Assembly: GCA_016208495.1 (NCBI GenBank)
Contig: JACQXX010000048.1
Location: 1 to 64,000, forward strand
Direction of reading: 5' to 3'
Length of the DNA: 64,000 bases
From: Acidobacteriota bacterium
Lineage (GTDB): Bacteria > Acidobacteriota > Blastocatellia > Chloracidobacteriales > Chloracidobacteriaceae
Part shown: positions 46,125 through 55,243 of the stretch, piece by piece
Layout of the letters: every line of letters starts with the position of its first letter
Position numbering within the stretch: the first letter of the stretch is position 1
Notes under the pieces: model-generated
Told to the model about the DNA's origin: nothing
The model's input: only the letters and a program-made list of their open reading frames with translations
Database searches by the model: none
Translations under genes and position numbers: made by a program

Positions 46125-46702
46125 TTAAGGCTTTTCTGGTGTCCATTTTTCTTCAATCGGCTTTAAAATCGCATCTATTCTTGGATTTCCTCTCTCTTTT
46201 ACATATTGGAAAATGGATTTTCCTTCATTTGAAAGAATTGCGGGGTCAGCACCTGCCTGGAGGAGCAACTTAACACTTTCACCGCGCCCCTGCCGAACGG
46301 CTGTAATTAAAGCCGTATCACCTACCCAATCAACAGATGGCCTTGTTCTTTTTAGGTTTGGATTTGCTCTAGCGGCCAGCAAGATTTTAACAATCTCAGG
46401 TTTACCGAAAGCAGCATGATTTAAAACAGAAGCTCCATCATCACACTGGGTATTCCTGCTTCTACCGGATTTTGTGTTGGAGACGAGTCAACCGAAACCA
46501 CTGAGTCAGTACCACCCGCGTCAGTGGGTGGGCCGGCTTGCTTCCATCCCCACCCGCTCACGCAGGTGGTACTGACAAGTCCTTTATTTCCAACACCAGC
46601 CTGGCCCAACACAAAATCCGGTAGAAGCAGAAATATTCCAAATGCAAAGATGATAGTTACTACCAAGATTTTCACTTGATTTAATAGTGATATTGATTTC
46701 AT
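46125..46702 (-). pseudogene. Ankyrin-repeat protein gene broken by an element
   Basis: The 5' part (from ATG 46702) gives a signal peptide (MKSISLLNQVKILVVTIIFA...). The 3' part gives ankyrin repeats in a different frame (DDGASVLNHAAFGKPEIVKI then LLAARANPNLK, and DTALITAVRQGRGESVKLLL). Between them sits a 175-bp inverted-repeat element (46456-46630) whose translation contributes LLLPDFVLGQAG and a run of non-homologous residues, ending in a frameshift relative to the ankyrin part. The original product was probably a short secreted or periplasmic ankyrin protein of about 130-140 residues. Downstream reading ends normally at 46125. Confidence 0.75.
46456..46630. mobile_element. 175-bp MITE-like element, family IV (complete copy)
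   Basis: Terminal inverted repeats of 25 bp are perfect: 46456-46480 begins CTGCTTCTACCGGATTTTGT, and its exact complement is 46606-46630. The interior has a second inverted pair, GTCAGTACCACC... against ...GGTGGTACTGAC (about 46503-46577). TATTC occurs on both flanks but offset by three bases, so a target-site duplication is not certain. It interrupts an ankyrin gene. Partial copies at 58369-58392 and 62520-62634. Confidence 0.8.
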
Positions 46703-46809
46703 TTCTTTCTTCAGTTTTAAAACTCAAAATTACGATGGAAAATGCCACACATCAGCAGGCTCAATCCCAATTTCAATCATTGAAGTCCTGTTTTTGAGAC
46801 CCGGCGACC

Positions 46810-47508
46810 TCATCTTTTCCGTTTTGGTTTCAACTCCTTGTAGTCCGAGGGAACTTCAAAAAGGCGATCAGAAACATCCAGTGAAACCAGTTGTAGGGAA
46901 TAGACCGCCGTACTTTTTGGCGATTTCCGTTCAACCCGAATAAGTAACCCATTGAGATCATTTGCAAAATAAAAAGTAAACGGAGTGTGGGTTCTTTTAT
47001 TGAGCGCAGTGATCACGGTACAGTTGTGATTCTCAAAGAATCTGTCCTCTGTTCTGGTTTCGATGAAATCCATCTCCCTATACGGCGCTTCCCACGTGGG
47101 AAAGGCCGTCTTTCTTTGATTCGTATGTTTCAAAAATTCTTTTGATTCTGGCCAAAGCTCAATCAATGGTTCAGTTGGAAGGCGGATTTCTACACGTTCC
47201 GGAGACGGGAGATTTTCAAGCTTGCAGTCAGGTTGAATGGCACACTTGATTCGCCCGACTCTTGATTTCTCACCTTTCCGCGCCCATTCATAAACCAGTA
47301 AAAACGCTACGCCCTCATCAATCACCAAACACCCATGGAAATCAGGTTGAGCTGAAAGTAGTTCTTTTAGATTCGGTTTTGAGTCTGCAGACTCACTTTT
47401 TATTTCCTGGGCTGCTGTTCGTGTGGCGAATTTGAGCATCAGGAAGGTTGGATTCAACATCACAAAAGCAAGCCAGGAAGCATACACCAGCCATACCATT
47501 TTAAGCAT
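46810..47508 (-). CDS. Secreted hypothetical protein
   Basis: The product has 232 residues. AGGAAG five bases before ATG 47508. Signal segment (about 1-35, ending TRTAAQ), then a beta-rich domain ending in SLQLVSLDVSDRLFEVPSDY, a closing pattern common to LolA-like/DUF4412-type periplasmic proteins (weak resemblance). The tail is basic (KPKRKR). A promoter may lie in the 47509-47717 spacer; no repeats were seen there. Confidence 0.6.
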   Translation of the reverse strand: MLKMVWLVYASWLAFVMLNPTFLMLKFATRTAAQEIKSESADSKPNLKELLSAQPDFHGCLVIDEGVAFLLVYEWARKGEKSRVGRIKCAIQPDCKLENLPSPERVEIRLPTEPLIELWPESKEFLKHTNQRKTAFPTWEAPYREMDFIETRTEDRFFENHNCTVITALNKRTHTPFTFYFANDLNGLLIRVERKSPKSTAVYSLQLVSLDVSDRLFEVPSDYKELKPKRKR

Positions 47509-47717
47509 AACTTCTTCCTTTGATTCAGGTTCAGGTAGCCAGACTATCTGTTCCTCATTCCAATATTGATTTGTTGATGAAACCGGTTGAACAATTGTGC
47601 TGATTCTTTTTAGCCGGTTCTCATAGCTGTTGACAATATCGTTCCAGGATCCAGCTTCAAATTCTTATGGATCTGTCAATCAAACTCTTTATTTCCAAAT
47701 TCTTAACTACCCAAACC

Positions 47718-50700
47718 TCAGATTGTGTGATTTTGATTCATCTTGAACTCAACCACCGTTCCTCCCGGCTCTTTTTGCGTCCAGGCAACCTGGGCTGAAA
47801 TCAAACTGGCGCGGGAACGGATATTGGCCAGGCCGCGTCCGGTTTGGTGACGGGCTGGCTCCGGGTCAAACCCGAGGCCATCATCTTCCAGCCGAATCAC
47901 AAGCTGCTGATGGCCTGGCGCCAGTTCAACCGTCAGGGCTACATTTTTGGCCTGGGCATGGCGGCAGATGTTATTCAGCCCTTCCTGAACAATCCGGTAA
48001 ATCTGAATCTGAACATTTGCATCCAGGTGCAGATGATCTTCCAAATCTTCTGGGCAGTGAAACTCATATCGAAAGCGTGCATTTTCCGGGAGTTGGGCCG
48101 CTGCGTTTCCCAACGCCCACTCCAGTGCGGCAGCCAGCCCGACATTGCTCAACACCGACGGGCTCAAATCTTCGCAAATCCGGCGGATTTCCATTGAAAT
48201 GGATTCGATCTCGTGGCGGAACATCCGTGGAACCACCTGTTCATCACCAGTTTCCTGGGCGGGTACCGGCAATTTATCAGTCATCAACTGCAGCCGGCGC
48301 AAATCAGCCAGGGTTTGGTCGTGCAAATCACGCGCAATCCGGCGGCGTTCGGCTTCGGTTTCGGTCACAAGCTGCAGCCGGGTTTCCGCCAGTTGCTGGT
48401 TGGCATTGGCCACGGCCTGGTTGGTTTGGACCAGTTGCCGGTTTTGGCGATAACCCCACCAGAGCGCTCCAATCGAGAGCAATAACAAAATGCCAAGCGA
48501 AACCGTCACCAGCGGAAACGGCGCTTTCATCACTTCAAATGCCAGCGGGAACGGCCCCGACGCCACCCGGTCATTGCCAATGGCCACCACGTCGAGGGAA
48601 TATTTTCCTGGGGTCAGATTGACCAGCGAGAGTTGCCCATCTGAAGACTGGCCGGTTTGAATCACCCGCCCGGCGGCATCACGGGCGACAAATTCATACT
48701 GAAACTGCTCAGGAAACGTCCGGCTGCTTGAAGCTCCAACCTCAATTAACAGACTGTTTTGCGGGTATTCCAGCTTGATTCCGGCCAGGACTTCGCTCGC
48801 CGTGTAGGTTTTCGCTCCCAATGCCCTGACGACCCGCAGCACCGGTGACTGGTCAAGCGGCGTATAGCGTGCCAGCCCCCGGTTGGTTCCGACCCAGATC
48901 AGTTGGGTTCCATCCGGTTGCCGGGCCAAATGCAGTGCAAATACGTTGTCTGAAGGCAGGCCGCGTTCACGATCCAGCGGAGAGTAAACCACCTCTCCTG
49001 CGGTCTTCTTTTTCCAGTACAACACGCCGCTCCCGACCGTGGCACACCACAGACCCAACCCGGCTGGATCCGCAATCATGCTGCGAACGTCAATTTCCGC
49101 TCCGACCCGGAGAAATTCGGAATCCCCAGCCACAAACAGCCCTTTTTCGGTTGCCGCCCATAAGATTCCCCGCCGGTCCCGTATCAGTTCCCAGATTGCT
49201 TTTCCCAGCAAAGATTTCGCATTGGTCAGGGGTTTGACAGCAGTGCCGTCATATTCAAACATCCCGGATTCAGCCGTTCCAATCAGGAGTCGCTCCTCGC
49301 TATCAACCAGCAGGCTGGTCACTTTTCGAAAGGCTTCGGAGTCGCCTGGCCTGGGCCAAATGAGTCTTCGATGAGTGTCTTCGATGAGTTCCACACCTCG
49401 ACCATACATCGCAAGGTACAGCTTTCCACGAAATCGGCCCATGGCACGGCAACTTTCAGTTCCCGGAACGGCAGGCAATTCGTCACGAACGGCTTCAACC
49501 GGAATCAATGCCAGCGACTGGGCATCAAACTGAAACAACCCTGACGATGTCCCGACCAGTATCACCCTGGGCGAGTCTTGTGACAGGGCATGAATGGCCC
49601 GATTTCGGCAGGCTTCAACCGATTGCCAGGTGGTCTGATCCGGACGGCGCACAAACAGGCCGCGATTGGTGCCGCACCAGACCCGGCCATCCGTAGCCTG
49701 CAAAACGACGCGAATAAAGTTGCTTTCCGGGTCGCTTGAAATCGCCTCAACCGCCGGGCTAAACCGATCATAGCGGCAAATGCCACGGTCAGTTCCAAAC
49801 CAGGCCACGCCTTCACGGTCAATAAACACCGCATTGACACGATTGGACCGCAGTCCCCCGGCGGTGTTTTCAAAGGTGAGGTGTTCGATCAGGTCGCGGC
49901 CTCTCAGGTGAAAGACTCCCTGAGTTTCCGTTCCAACCCAGGTTTCCCCGGTCGCTCCAAAAGCCAGTGAGGTCACGGGCCCGGTTTGGAGCGGAACCCG
50001 TTGCGCCTGTTTAAAATCCGGTCCTTCCAGCAGCCCGCTGTCCCGTGCCGGCGACTCGCCGCCAAACCAGCAAACCCCAGATAAATCCTGACCAACCGCG
50101 TTGACAAAATACGCCCGCGGCTGATTGGTCAGCGGTTGCAATTGCGTTCCTGACACCAGCAGTACCCCTCGCCCACCAGTGCCGATGACCAGCTTTCCCT
50201 CCACTTCGCCAAGTGAAGTCAACGGCAATGGGGAATGTGGATCGCGTTCCCGATGCAGGAGCGGATGGGTCGTGGCCGAAAATGAGGTCACTTCAAATTC
50301 GGAATTCCCTCGCTTGCCAATCTGCAGGAGCGTGCCCTGCTCACAGGCCACCGCCACCTGACCGTTTTTCAGCAGACGAATCGCACGAATCGTCAAACCA
50401 GCCGATCTGGCCACCAGTTCGCAGCGGTCTTCCTGAAACCAATACACCCCGGATTCACTGCCAATCCACAGGCTCCCGTCCGGATCTGGTTGCAAACAGG
50501 ACACGCGTGACGTAGGAACGCCCGAAGCCGTAATTTTCTGGGTTCGCCGTCCATCAAACCGGGCCAGTCCGTTGTCGGTCCCAAACCACAACACGCCTTC
50601 CTGATCCTGGGCAATCGCCCGCACCTGATCGGAAGGCAACCCGTGAAAGAGTGCCACCGCTCCCCACTGATGCTGGTTGAGTGACGAGATAGACAGCGGT

Positions 50701-50789
50701 TCAGGCGGAGACTGAGCCTGCACGGGTCTGCCGGCCATCAAAATATTCCCAACCAGACTACAACAGATCATCAGAAAAAATATGCGCAT
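47718..50789 (-). CDS. Beta-propeller sensor histidine kinase (HisKA_3)
   Basis: The product has 1023 residues if ATG 50789 is used, where a signal peptide begins (MRIFFLMICCSLVGNILMAG); in-frame ATGs at 50831 and 50873 are alternatives and none has a good Shine-Dalgarno. The periplasmic part has two-component propeller repeats (IAQDQEGVLWFGTDNGLARFD and similar, about 40-620) and a Y_Y_Y-like Ig domain (about 640-720). One TM helix (LVTVSLGILLLLSIGALWWG) leads to a HisKA_3 dimerisation helix with phospho-acceptor His823 (RRRIARDLHDQTLADLRRL) and a HATPase domain (DDGLGFDPEP, GRGLANIRSRA). NarL-type kinases like this usually pair with a LuxR-family regulator; none is adjacent. Confidence 0.9.
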   Translation of the reverse strand: MRIFFLMICCSLVGNILMAGRPVQAQSPPEPLSISSLNQHQWGAVALFHGLPSDQVRAIAQDQEGVLWFGTDNGLARFDGRRTQKITASGVPTSRVSCLQPDPDGSLWIGSESGVYWFQEDRCELVARSAGLTIRAIRLLKNGQVAVACEQGTLLQIGKRGNSEFEVTSFSATTHPLLHRERDPHSPLPLTSLGEVEGKLVIGTGGRGVLLVSGTQLQPLTNQPRAYFVNAVGQDLSGVCWFGGESPARDSGLLEGPDFKQAQRVPLQTGPVTSLAFGATGETWVGTETQGVFHLRGRDLIEHLTFENTAGGLRSNRVNAVFIDREGVAWFGTDRGICRYDRFSPAVEAISSDPESNFIRVVLQATDGRVWCGTNRGLFVRRPDQTTWQSVEACRNRAIHALSQDSPRVILVGTSSGLFQFDAQSLALIPVEAVRDELPAVPGTESCRAMGRFRGKLYLAMYGRGVELIEDTHRRLIWPRPGDSEAFRKVTSLLVDSEERLLIGTAESGMFEYDGTAVKPLTNAKSLLGKAIWELIRDRRGILWAATEKGLFVAGDSEFLRVGAEIDVRSMIADPAGLGLWCATVGSGVLYWKKKTAGEVVYSPLDRERGLPSDNVFALHLARQPDGTQLIWVGTNRGLARYTPLDQSPVLRVVRALGAKTYTASEVLAGIKLEYPQNSLLIEVGASSSRTFPEQFQYEFVARDAAGRVIQTGQSSDGQLSLVNLTPGKYSLDVVAIGNDRVASGPFPLAFEVMKAPFPLVTVSLGILLLLSIGALWWGYRQNRQLVQTNQAVANANQQLAETRLQLVTETEAERRRIARDLHDQTLADLRRLQLMTDKLPVPAQETGDEQVVPRMFRHEIESISMEIRRICEDLSPSVLSNVGLAAALEWALGNAAAQLPENARFRYEFHCPEDLEDHLHLDANVQIQIYRIVQEGLNNICRHAQAKNVALTVELAPGHQQLVIRLEDDGLGFDPEPARHQTGRGLANIRSRASLISAQVAWTQKEPGGTVVEFKMNQNHTI

Positions 50790-51105
50790 CGGAAAACCAG
50801 GGAATACCAATGAAAAATGAGTTAAATCCATTAGTTTCAGATATTTAATAATTTCTTTACACGAGGGATTCATTGTAAAATGGTATCAGCCCTAAAGGGA
50901 AGAATGAGAGAAAACGGATGAAAAATCAGCCAATCAGCTCAATGTGGCATTGGAAGACAGAACCAGTTCACCCGTCAATGTGATTTGCCTCAGAATGACT
51001 CCAGATGGAAAAAGGAAATGACGTTCTGTGTTTTTGACCGATTTCCGATAAAATGCGTCAGCGTCACGCCAATCTGAACTTTCCTCTTTCTTCACCGACA
51101 TCTGC

Positions 51106-54100
51106 ATGGCACATATACCGCATCCTTCATCCGCTCCTTCGATTTTGATTGTCGAAGACGATAATTTAATTCGGTTTATGCTCAAGTCCTTTCTGAAACG
51201 TGAGGGCTATGGCGTACTCGAAGCGCGGCATGGCCAGGAAGCACTCGAAATATTTGAAGCACACCGGCCTGATATGGTGCTGTTAGATCTGATGATGCCA
51301 GTGCTTGATGGGTTTCAGACCTGTTCGAGACTGCGACAAATGCCCGGTGGCGAGCAAATTCCCGTCTTAATTATAACAACGATGAATGACCAGCAGGCAA
51401 TTGATGACGCCTTTGCCGTCGGCGCCACTGATTTTATTACAAAACCATTTAATTATACGGTTTTGCAAAAACGGATCCGCTATTTGCTCCAGGCCAGCCA
51501 GGTTGAAAATGCTCTGAACACAACTGAAGCCCGGATGGAATCGCTCGTTCGATATGCCCTGGATGCGATCATTACATTTGACCAGCATAAAAACATTGAC
51601 GGGTTTAACCCGGCGGCAGAACGTATTTTCGGTTATTCGGCAGCCGACATTATCGGCCAGTCAATTGACGTGATTATGCCGATTGGCGCCTTTCTCGATG
51701 AAGGTATCAAACTCCTCCAGGGAGAAACCAGCGGCGCTCGAAAAAACGGCGAGACCTTTCCGGTGGAATTTTCCCTGAGTGAATTTGTCGCCAACCATCA
51801 GCCAGGCTTTACGGTCATTGTGCGGGACATCACCAAACGCAAACGAGCCGAAGAAGAAAGCCACCTCCTCCAATCTGTCACCCGTGTCGCCCTCGAAGTC
51901 CAGGACCTCAATTCATTGATGGGTGAGACGCTGTGTTTAATTTGTGTCGTTACTGGCTGGGCGCTCGGGGAGGCATGGATACCAGACCACAATCGAGGAA
52001 CACTCACCTGTAGCCCAGCCTGGTATGGAAGTGAATCCAGCCTCGAACCGCTCCGCCAAAAATGTCAGAACCGCCAGTTTCTCCCCGGTGAAGGTCTGCC
52101 GGGGCAGATTTGGGCGACGAAACAACCCGTCTGGTTCGAGGATATTTCACAAGACGCTCACTTTTCGGGTTGTTTTGGGCCGGAGGATCCAGGATTGAAA
52201 GCTGGCTTTGGAGTCCCAATCCTGGTTGATCAGGATGTCGTGGCTATTTTTCTCTTTTTTGCCTTTGAACCCCGCGAACAAGACCGACGATTGATTGAAC
52301 TGATTTCCAGCATTGCCGCCCAGCTTGGAACGATCATCCAGCGCAAACAGGCGGAAGACGCCTTGCGTGAAACTCACCAAAACCTGATGGCGCTGATACA
52401 GGCTTCCCCACTGGCCATCATCGCCCTCGATCTGGAAGACAAAGTGAAACTGTGGAATCGCTCGGCAAAGTACATGTTTGGCTGGGGCGAAGAAGAGGTT
52501 TTAGGGTCTCCCAATCCAATCATTCCCCACAATCAACCGCTCAAACGAGAAATCAAACAAGGGCAACCGCTGCTGGCCCAGTCGCTCCGGGGTGTGGAAT
52601 CCCTTGGACAACGAAAGGACGGATCCTCGATTGATTTGAGCATTTCCGTCGCCGCGCTCCATAATGCCGGAGGCGAGATGAACGGCACGGTTATCATTGC
52701 GACGGATATCACCCAGCGAAAACGAGCTGATACCTTTCTGGCTGGTGAAAAGCTGGTGTTGGAATTGATTGCCAAAGGCACCCAGCTTTCCAAAATCCTT
52801 GATACCATTACTCAGATTGTTGAAACCCAGGTTGATGGTGCCATTGGTACGATTCAGTTTCTGGAAAAAGGCAACCGGTTATGCTTTGCAGGAACTCCCC
52901 GGCTACCGCAGGACTATATGGTCTCTGGGGATAACATCCGTATCGGGCCCAATGCGCAATCGTGCGGCACCGCTGCATTTCATAAAAAGACGGTCATCGT
53001 GTCAGATATTTCTCGCAGCCCACTGTGGGAGGATTTTTCCGAACTGGCATTTCGCAATGAGATTAAAGCCTGCTGGTCGGTTCCCGTACTTTCCTCGACC
53101 CAGGAGGTACTCGGTACGGTGACGCTGTACTTTCACGAGCACCGCAGCCCTGGCACCTATGAGTTACACCTGCTGGAAGTGGCATCGTATTTGATCGGCA
53201 TTGCGGTCGAACGCAAGCGGACAGACGATATCCTCCGCCACAACGAACAGCACTTCCGATCATTGATTGAAAATGCGCTGGATGTGATTACGGTTCTGAG
53301 CCCTGATGGAACGATTGTGTATGAAAGCCCGGCGGTTGAACGGGTTTTGGGCTTTAAACCTCAGGACTTGCTCGGTAAAAAGATCAGCCAGGTGTTTCAC
53401 CCCGATGATGCTGAAGAAGTTTTCTACCTGCTCTTTTACGATGAACCGGCCCAGGACACCGGAGAGACGACCCCGGTGACCTTCCACTATCGCCATCAAC
53501 ACCAGGACGGGTCCTGGCGGACACTGGAAGCCATCTCCAATCGAAAGCTGGATGATATGGCCATGCCTGGGGTCATTATCAATTCGCGTGATATTACCGA
53601 GCGCGAACGGATTGCCGAAGCCCAACGCCGCCTCCAAACCACGGTCAATCAGGTCGCGCAACAATGGCAACTGACGTTTAATACCATTGAGTTTCCAATT
53701 GTCATTCTGGATATGGAAGGCCGCGTCACCCGTTTGAACCAGGCAGCCCAGGTTCTTTTGGAAATCAGCGTTGAAGCCGCTCTCGGGTCCGTTCTCGAAC
53801 AGATTGCGACCGGTCAGCTCTGGAAAAAAGCAGTTTCCCTGGTCAAAACTGCTGCCCAGACCACTTCCCCGACCGCATCTCAGGTCCACACTGAACAAAC
53901 TGGCCAAACCTGGGATCTGACCGTTAACCCCGTCACAACCTCGCCTGGAAATGAAGAGTTTCATCCAATGGTGATTCTGATTCTCCGTAATATCACGCAT
54001 CTGGTTGAGTTACAGGAATCGCTCCGCCGAAGTGAGATCATGTCAAAAATGGGGGCGGTTGTTGGCGGCGTCGCTCACGAAGTGCGGAACCCGCTCTTTA

Positions 54101-54708
54101 GCATCACAGCCGTCCTCGACGCCTTCGAAGCTCGATTTGGCGTGCGCGAAGAATACCAGCGCTATATCCAATCGCTGCGCAAAGAACTCACCCGCATGAT
54201 CAATTTGATGGAAGAACTGCTTGAATTTGGCCGGCCAACCAACCTCACGTTTGCCGAATGTGCGATTCAGGATGTCCTGACCCAGGCCATCCAGTCCTGC
54301 AAACCGACGGCTGAAACGTTGAAAATCGAACTTCAAGTTACTGTAGACGCTGATTTTCCGGCCTTTCGATTGGACCGCAGACGACTGGCCCAGGTCTTTC
54401 ATAACCTGATCGAAAACGCCATCCAGCACGCTCCCGCCGGGAGTGTCGTCCTGGTCGAAGCAAAAAAAATCCACCTCAACGATCTTCCCTGGCTCGAATG
54501 TGTCATCAAGGACCGGGGACCGGGGTTTCGTTCTGAAGACCTGCCGAAACTCTTTGATCCTTTTTTTACTCGCCGGCGGGGTGGAACCGGACTTGGGCTT
54601 TCCATTGTGCAGCGGATCGTTGAAGATCATGGCGGAAAAGTTCTGGCCAGCAACCGTGTTCACGGCGGCGGCGCCATGAAAGTCAGAATTCCGCTCTTGA
54701 AGAATTGA
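51106..54708 (+). CDS. Hybrid sensor kinase: REC-PAS-GAF-PAS-GAF-PAS-PAS-HisKA-HATPase
   Basis: The product has 1200 residues and no membrane segment, so it is probably cytoplasmic. An N-terminal receiver has Asp61 (MVLLDLMMPVLDG). It is followed by PAS (about 145-245), GAF (about 250-415), PAS (about 425-540), GAF (about 550-700), PAS (about 720-840) and PAS (about 860-970) modules. The kinase core has His991 in GGVAHEVRNPLFSI, N-box FHNLIENAIQHA, and G boxes DRGPGF and GGTGLGLSIVQRI. The N-terminal REC placed before the kinase suggests it receives phosphate from another kinase. The next gene on the same strand is an NtrC-type activator, its likely output. The start ATG lacks a Shine-Dalgarno. 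Confidence 0.92.
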   Translation: MAHIPHPSSAPSILIVEDDNLIRFMLKSFLKREGYGVLEARHGQEALEIFEAHRPDMVLLDLMMPVLDGFQTCSRLRQMPGGEQIPVLIITTMNDQQAIDDAFAVGATDFITKPFNYTVLQKRIRYLLQASQVENALNTTEARMESLVRYALDAIITFDQHKNIDGFNPAAERIFGYSAADIIGQSIDVIMPIGAFLDEGIKLLQGETSGARKNGETFPVEFSLSEFVANHQPGFTVIVRDITKRKRAEEESHLLQSVTRVALEVQDLNSLMGETLCLICVVTGWALGEAWIPDHNRGTLTCSPAWYGSESSLEPLRQKCQNRQFLPGEGLPGQIWATKQPVWFEDISQDAHFSGCFGPEDPGLKAGFGVPILVDQDVVAIFLFFAFEPREQDRRLIELISSIAAQLGTIIQRKQAEDALRETHQNLMALIQASPLAIIALDLEDKVKLWNRSAKYMFGWGEEEVLGSPNPIIPHNQPLKREIKQGQPLLAQSLRGVESLGQRKDGSSIDLSISVAALHNAGGEMNGTVIIATDITQRKRADTFLAGEKLVLELIAKGTQLSKILDTITQIVETQVDGAIGTIQFLEKGNRLCFAGTPRLPQDYMVSGDNIRIGPNAQSCGTAAFHKKTVIVSDISRSPLWEDFSELAFRNEIKACWSVPVLSSTQEVLGTVTLYFHEHRSPGTYELHLLEVASYLIGIAVERKRTDDILRHNEQHFRSLIENALDVITVLSPDGTIVYESPAVERVLGFKPQDLLGKKISQVFHPDDAEEVFYLLFYDEPAQDTGETTPVTFHYRHQHQDGSWRTLEAISNRKLDDMAMPGVIINSRDITERERIAEAQRRLQTTVNQVAQQWQLTFNTIEFPIVILDMEGRVTRLNQAAQVLLEISVEAALGSVLEQIATGQLWKKAVSLVKTAAQTTSPTASQVHTEQTGQTWDLTVNPVTTSPGNEEFHPMVILILRNITHLVELQESLRRSEIMSKMGAVVGGVAHEVRNPLFSITAVLDAFEARFGVREEYQRYIQSLRKELTRMINLMEELLEFGRPTNLTFAECAIQDVLTQAIQSCKPTAETLKIELQVTVDADFPAFRLDRRRLAQVFHNLIENAIQHAPAGSVVLVEAKKIHLNDLPWLECVIKDRGPGFRSEDLPKLFDPFFTRRRGGTGLGLSIVQRIVEDHGGKVLASNRVHGGGAMKVRIPLLKN

Positions 54709-54726
54709 GAATGAAGAGTGAAGAAA

Positions 54727-55185
54727 GTGGTTAGTGGTTAGTGGTTAGTGGTTAGTGGTTAGTGGTTAGTGGTTAGGGAGCGTTAAAAAATAAGTTCCTG
54801 GGGCACGTTCTGCCACGTGCAGGTTTTGGTTTTGCACCGCGAAGCGTTGCCGTTCGGATAGCCGGTCGGTTGGCCGCTTTGGGCCTACCACCGGATCCAA
54901 AGACCACCCCTTGTTGCTCTCCCGCTTCGCCCGCGCCCCTGCGGGGCGCGGGCGAAGCGGGAGAGCACTGGAGATGACGAACCTGTTCCCGGTGGTAGCT
55001 CACAAAGCCTCGCAACCACCGGCTATCCGAACGGCAGCCTTTCAGGATGCTCAATCCAAATGCCTGATTCCCAAACGAAAACGGGAAGTTGATTTTTTAC
55101 AGTCCCTTAGTGGTTCTACTTCGAAAGTATTGATTTCTAACCACTAACCACTAACCACTAACCACTAACCACTAACCACTAACCA
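54727..55185. repeat. Composite repeat: GTGGTTA array, family II element, TAACCAC array
   Basis: Seven perfect GTGGTTA units (54727-54775) on the left and six perfect TAACCAC units (55138-55179, plus a partial seventh) on the right are reverse complements of each other. Between them (about 54811-55060) lies a family II palindromic element with CACGTGCAGGTTTTG at its left end and a central palindrome around 54918-54965 (CTCTCCCGCTTCGCCCGCG). This fills the spacer between the hybrid kinase and the NtrC regulator and is not coding. Confidence 0.85.
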
Positions 55186-55243
55186 AGCACCAAACCCCAG
55201 GCGCCTTGACGTCCTTTTTATCCTTTCTATCGAGAGATAAAAA

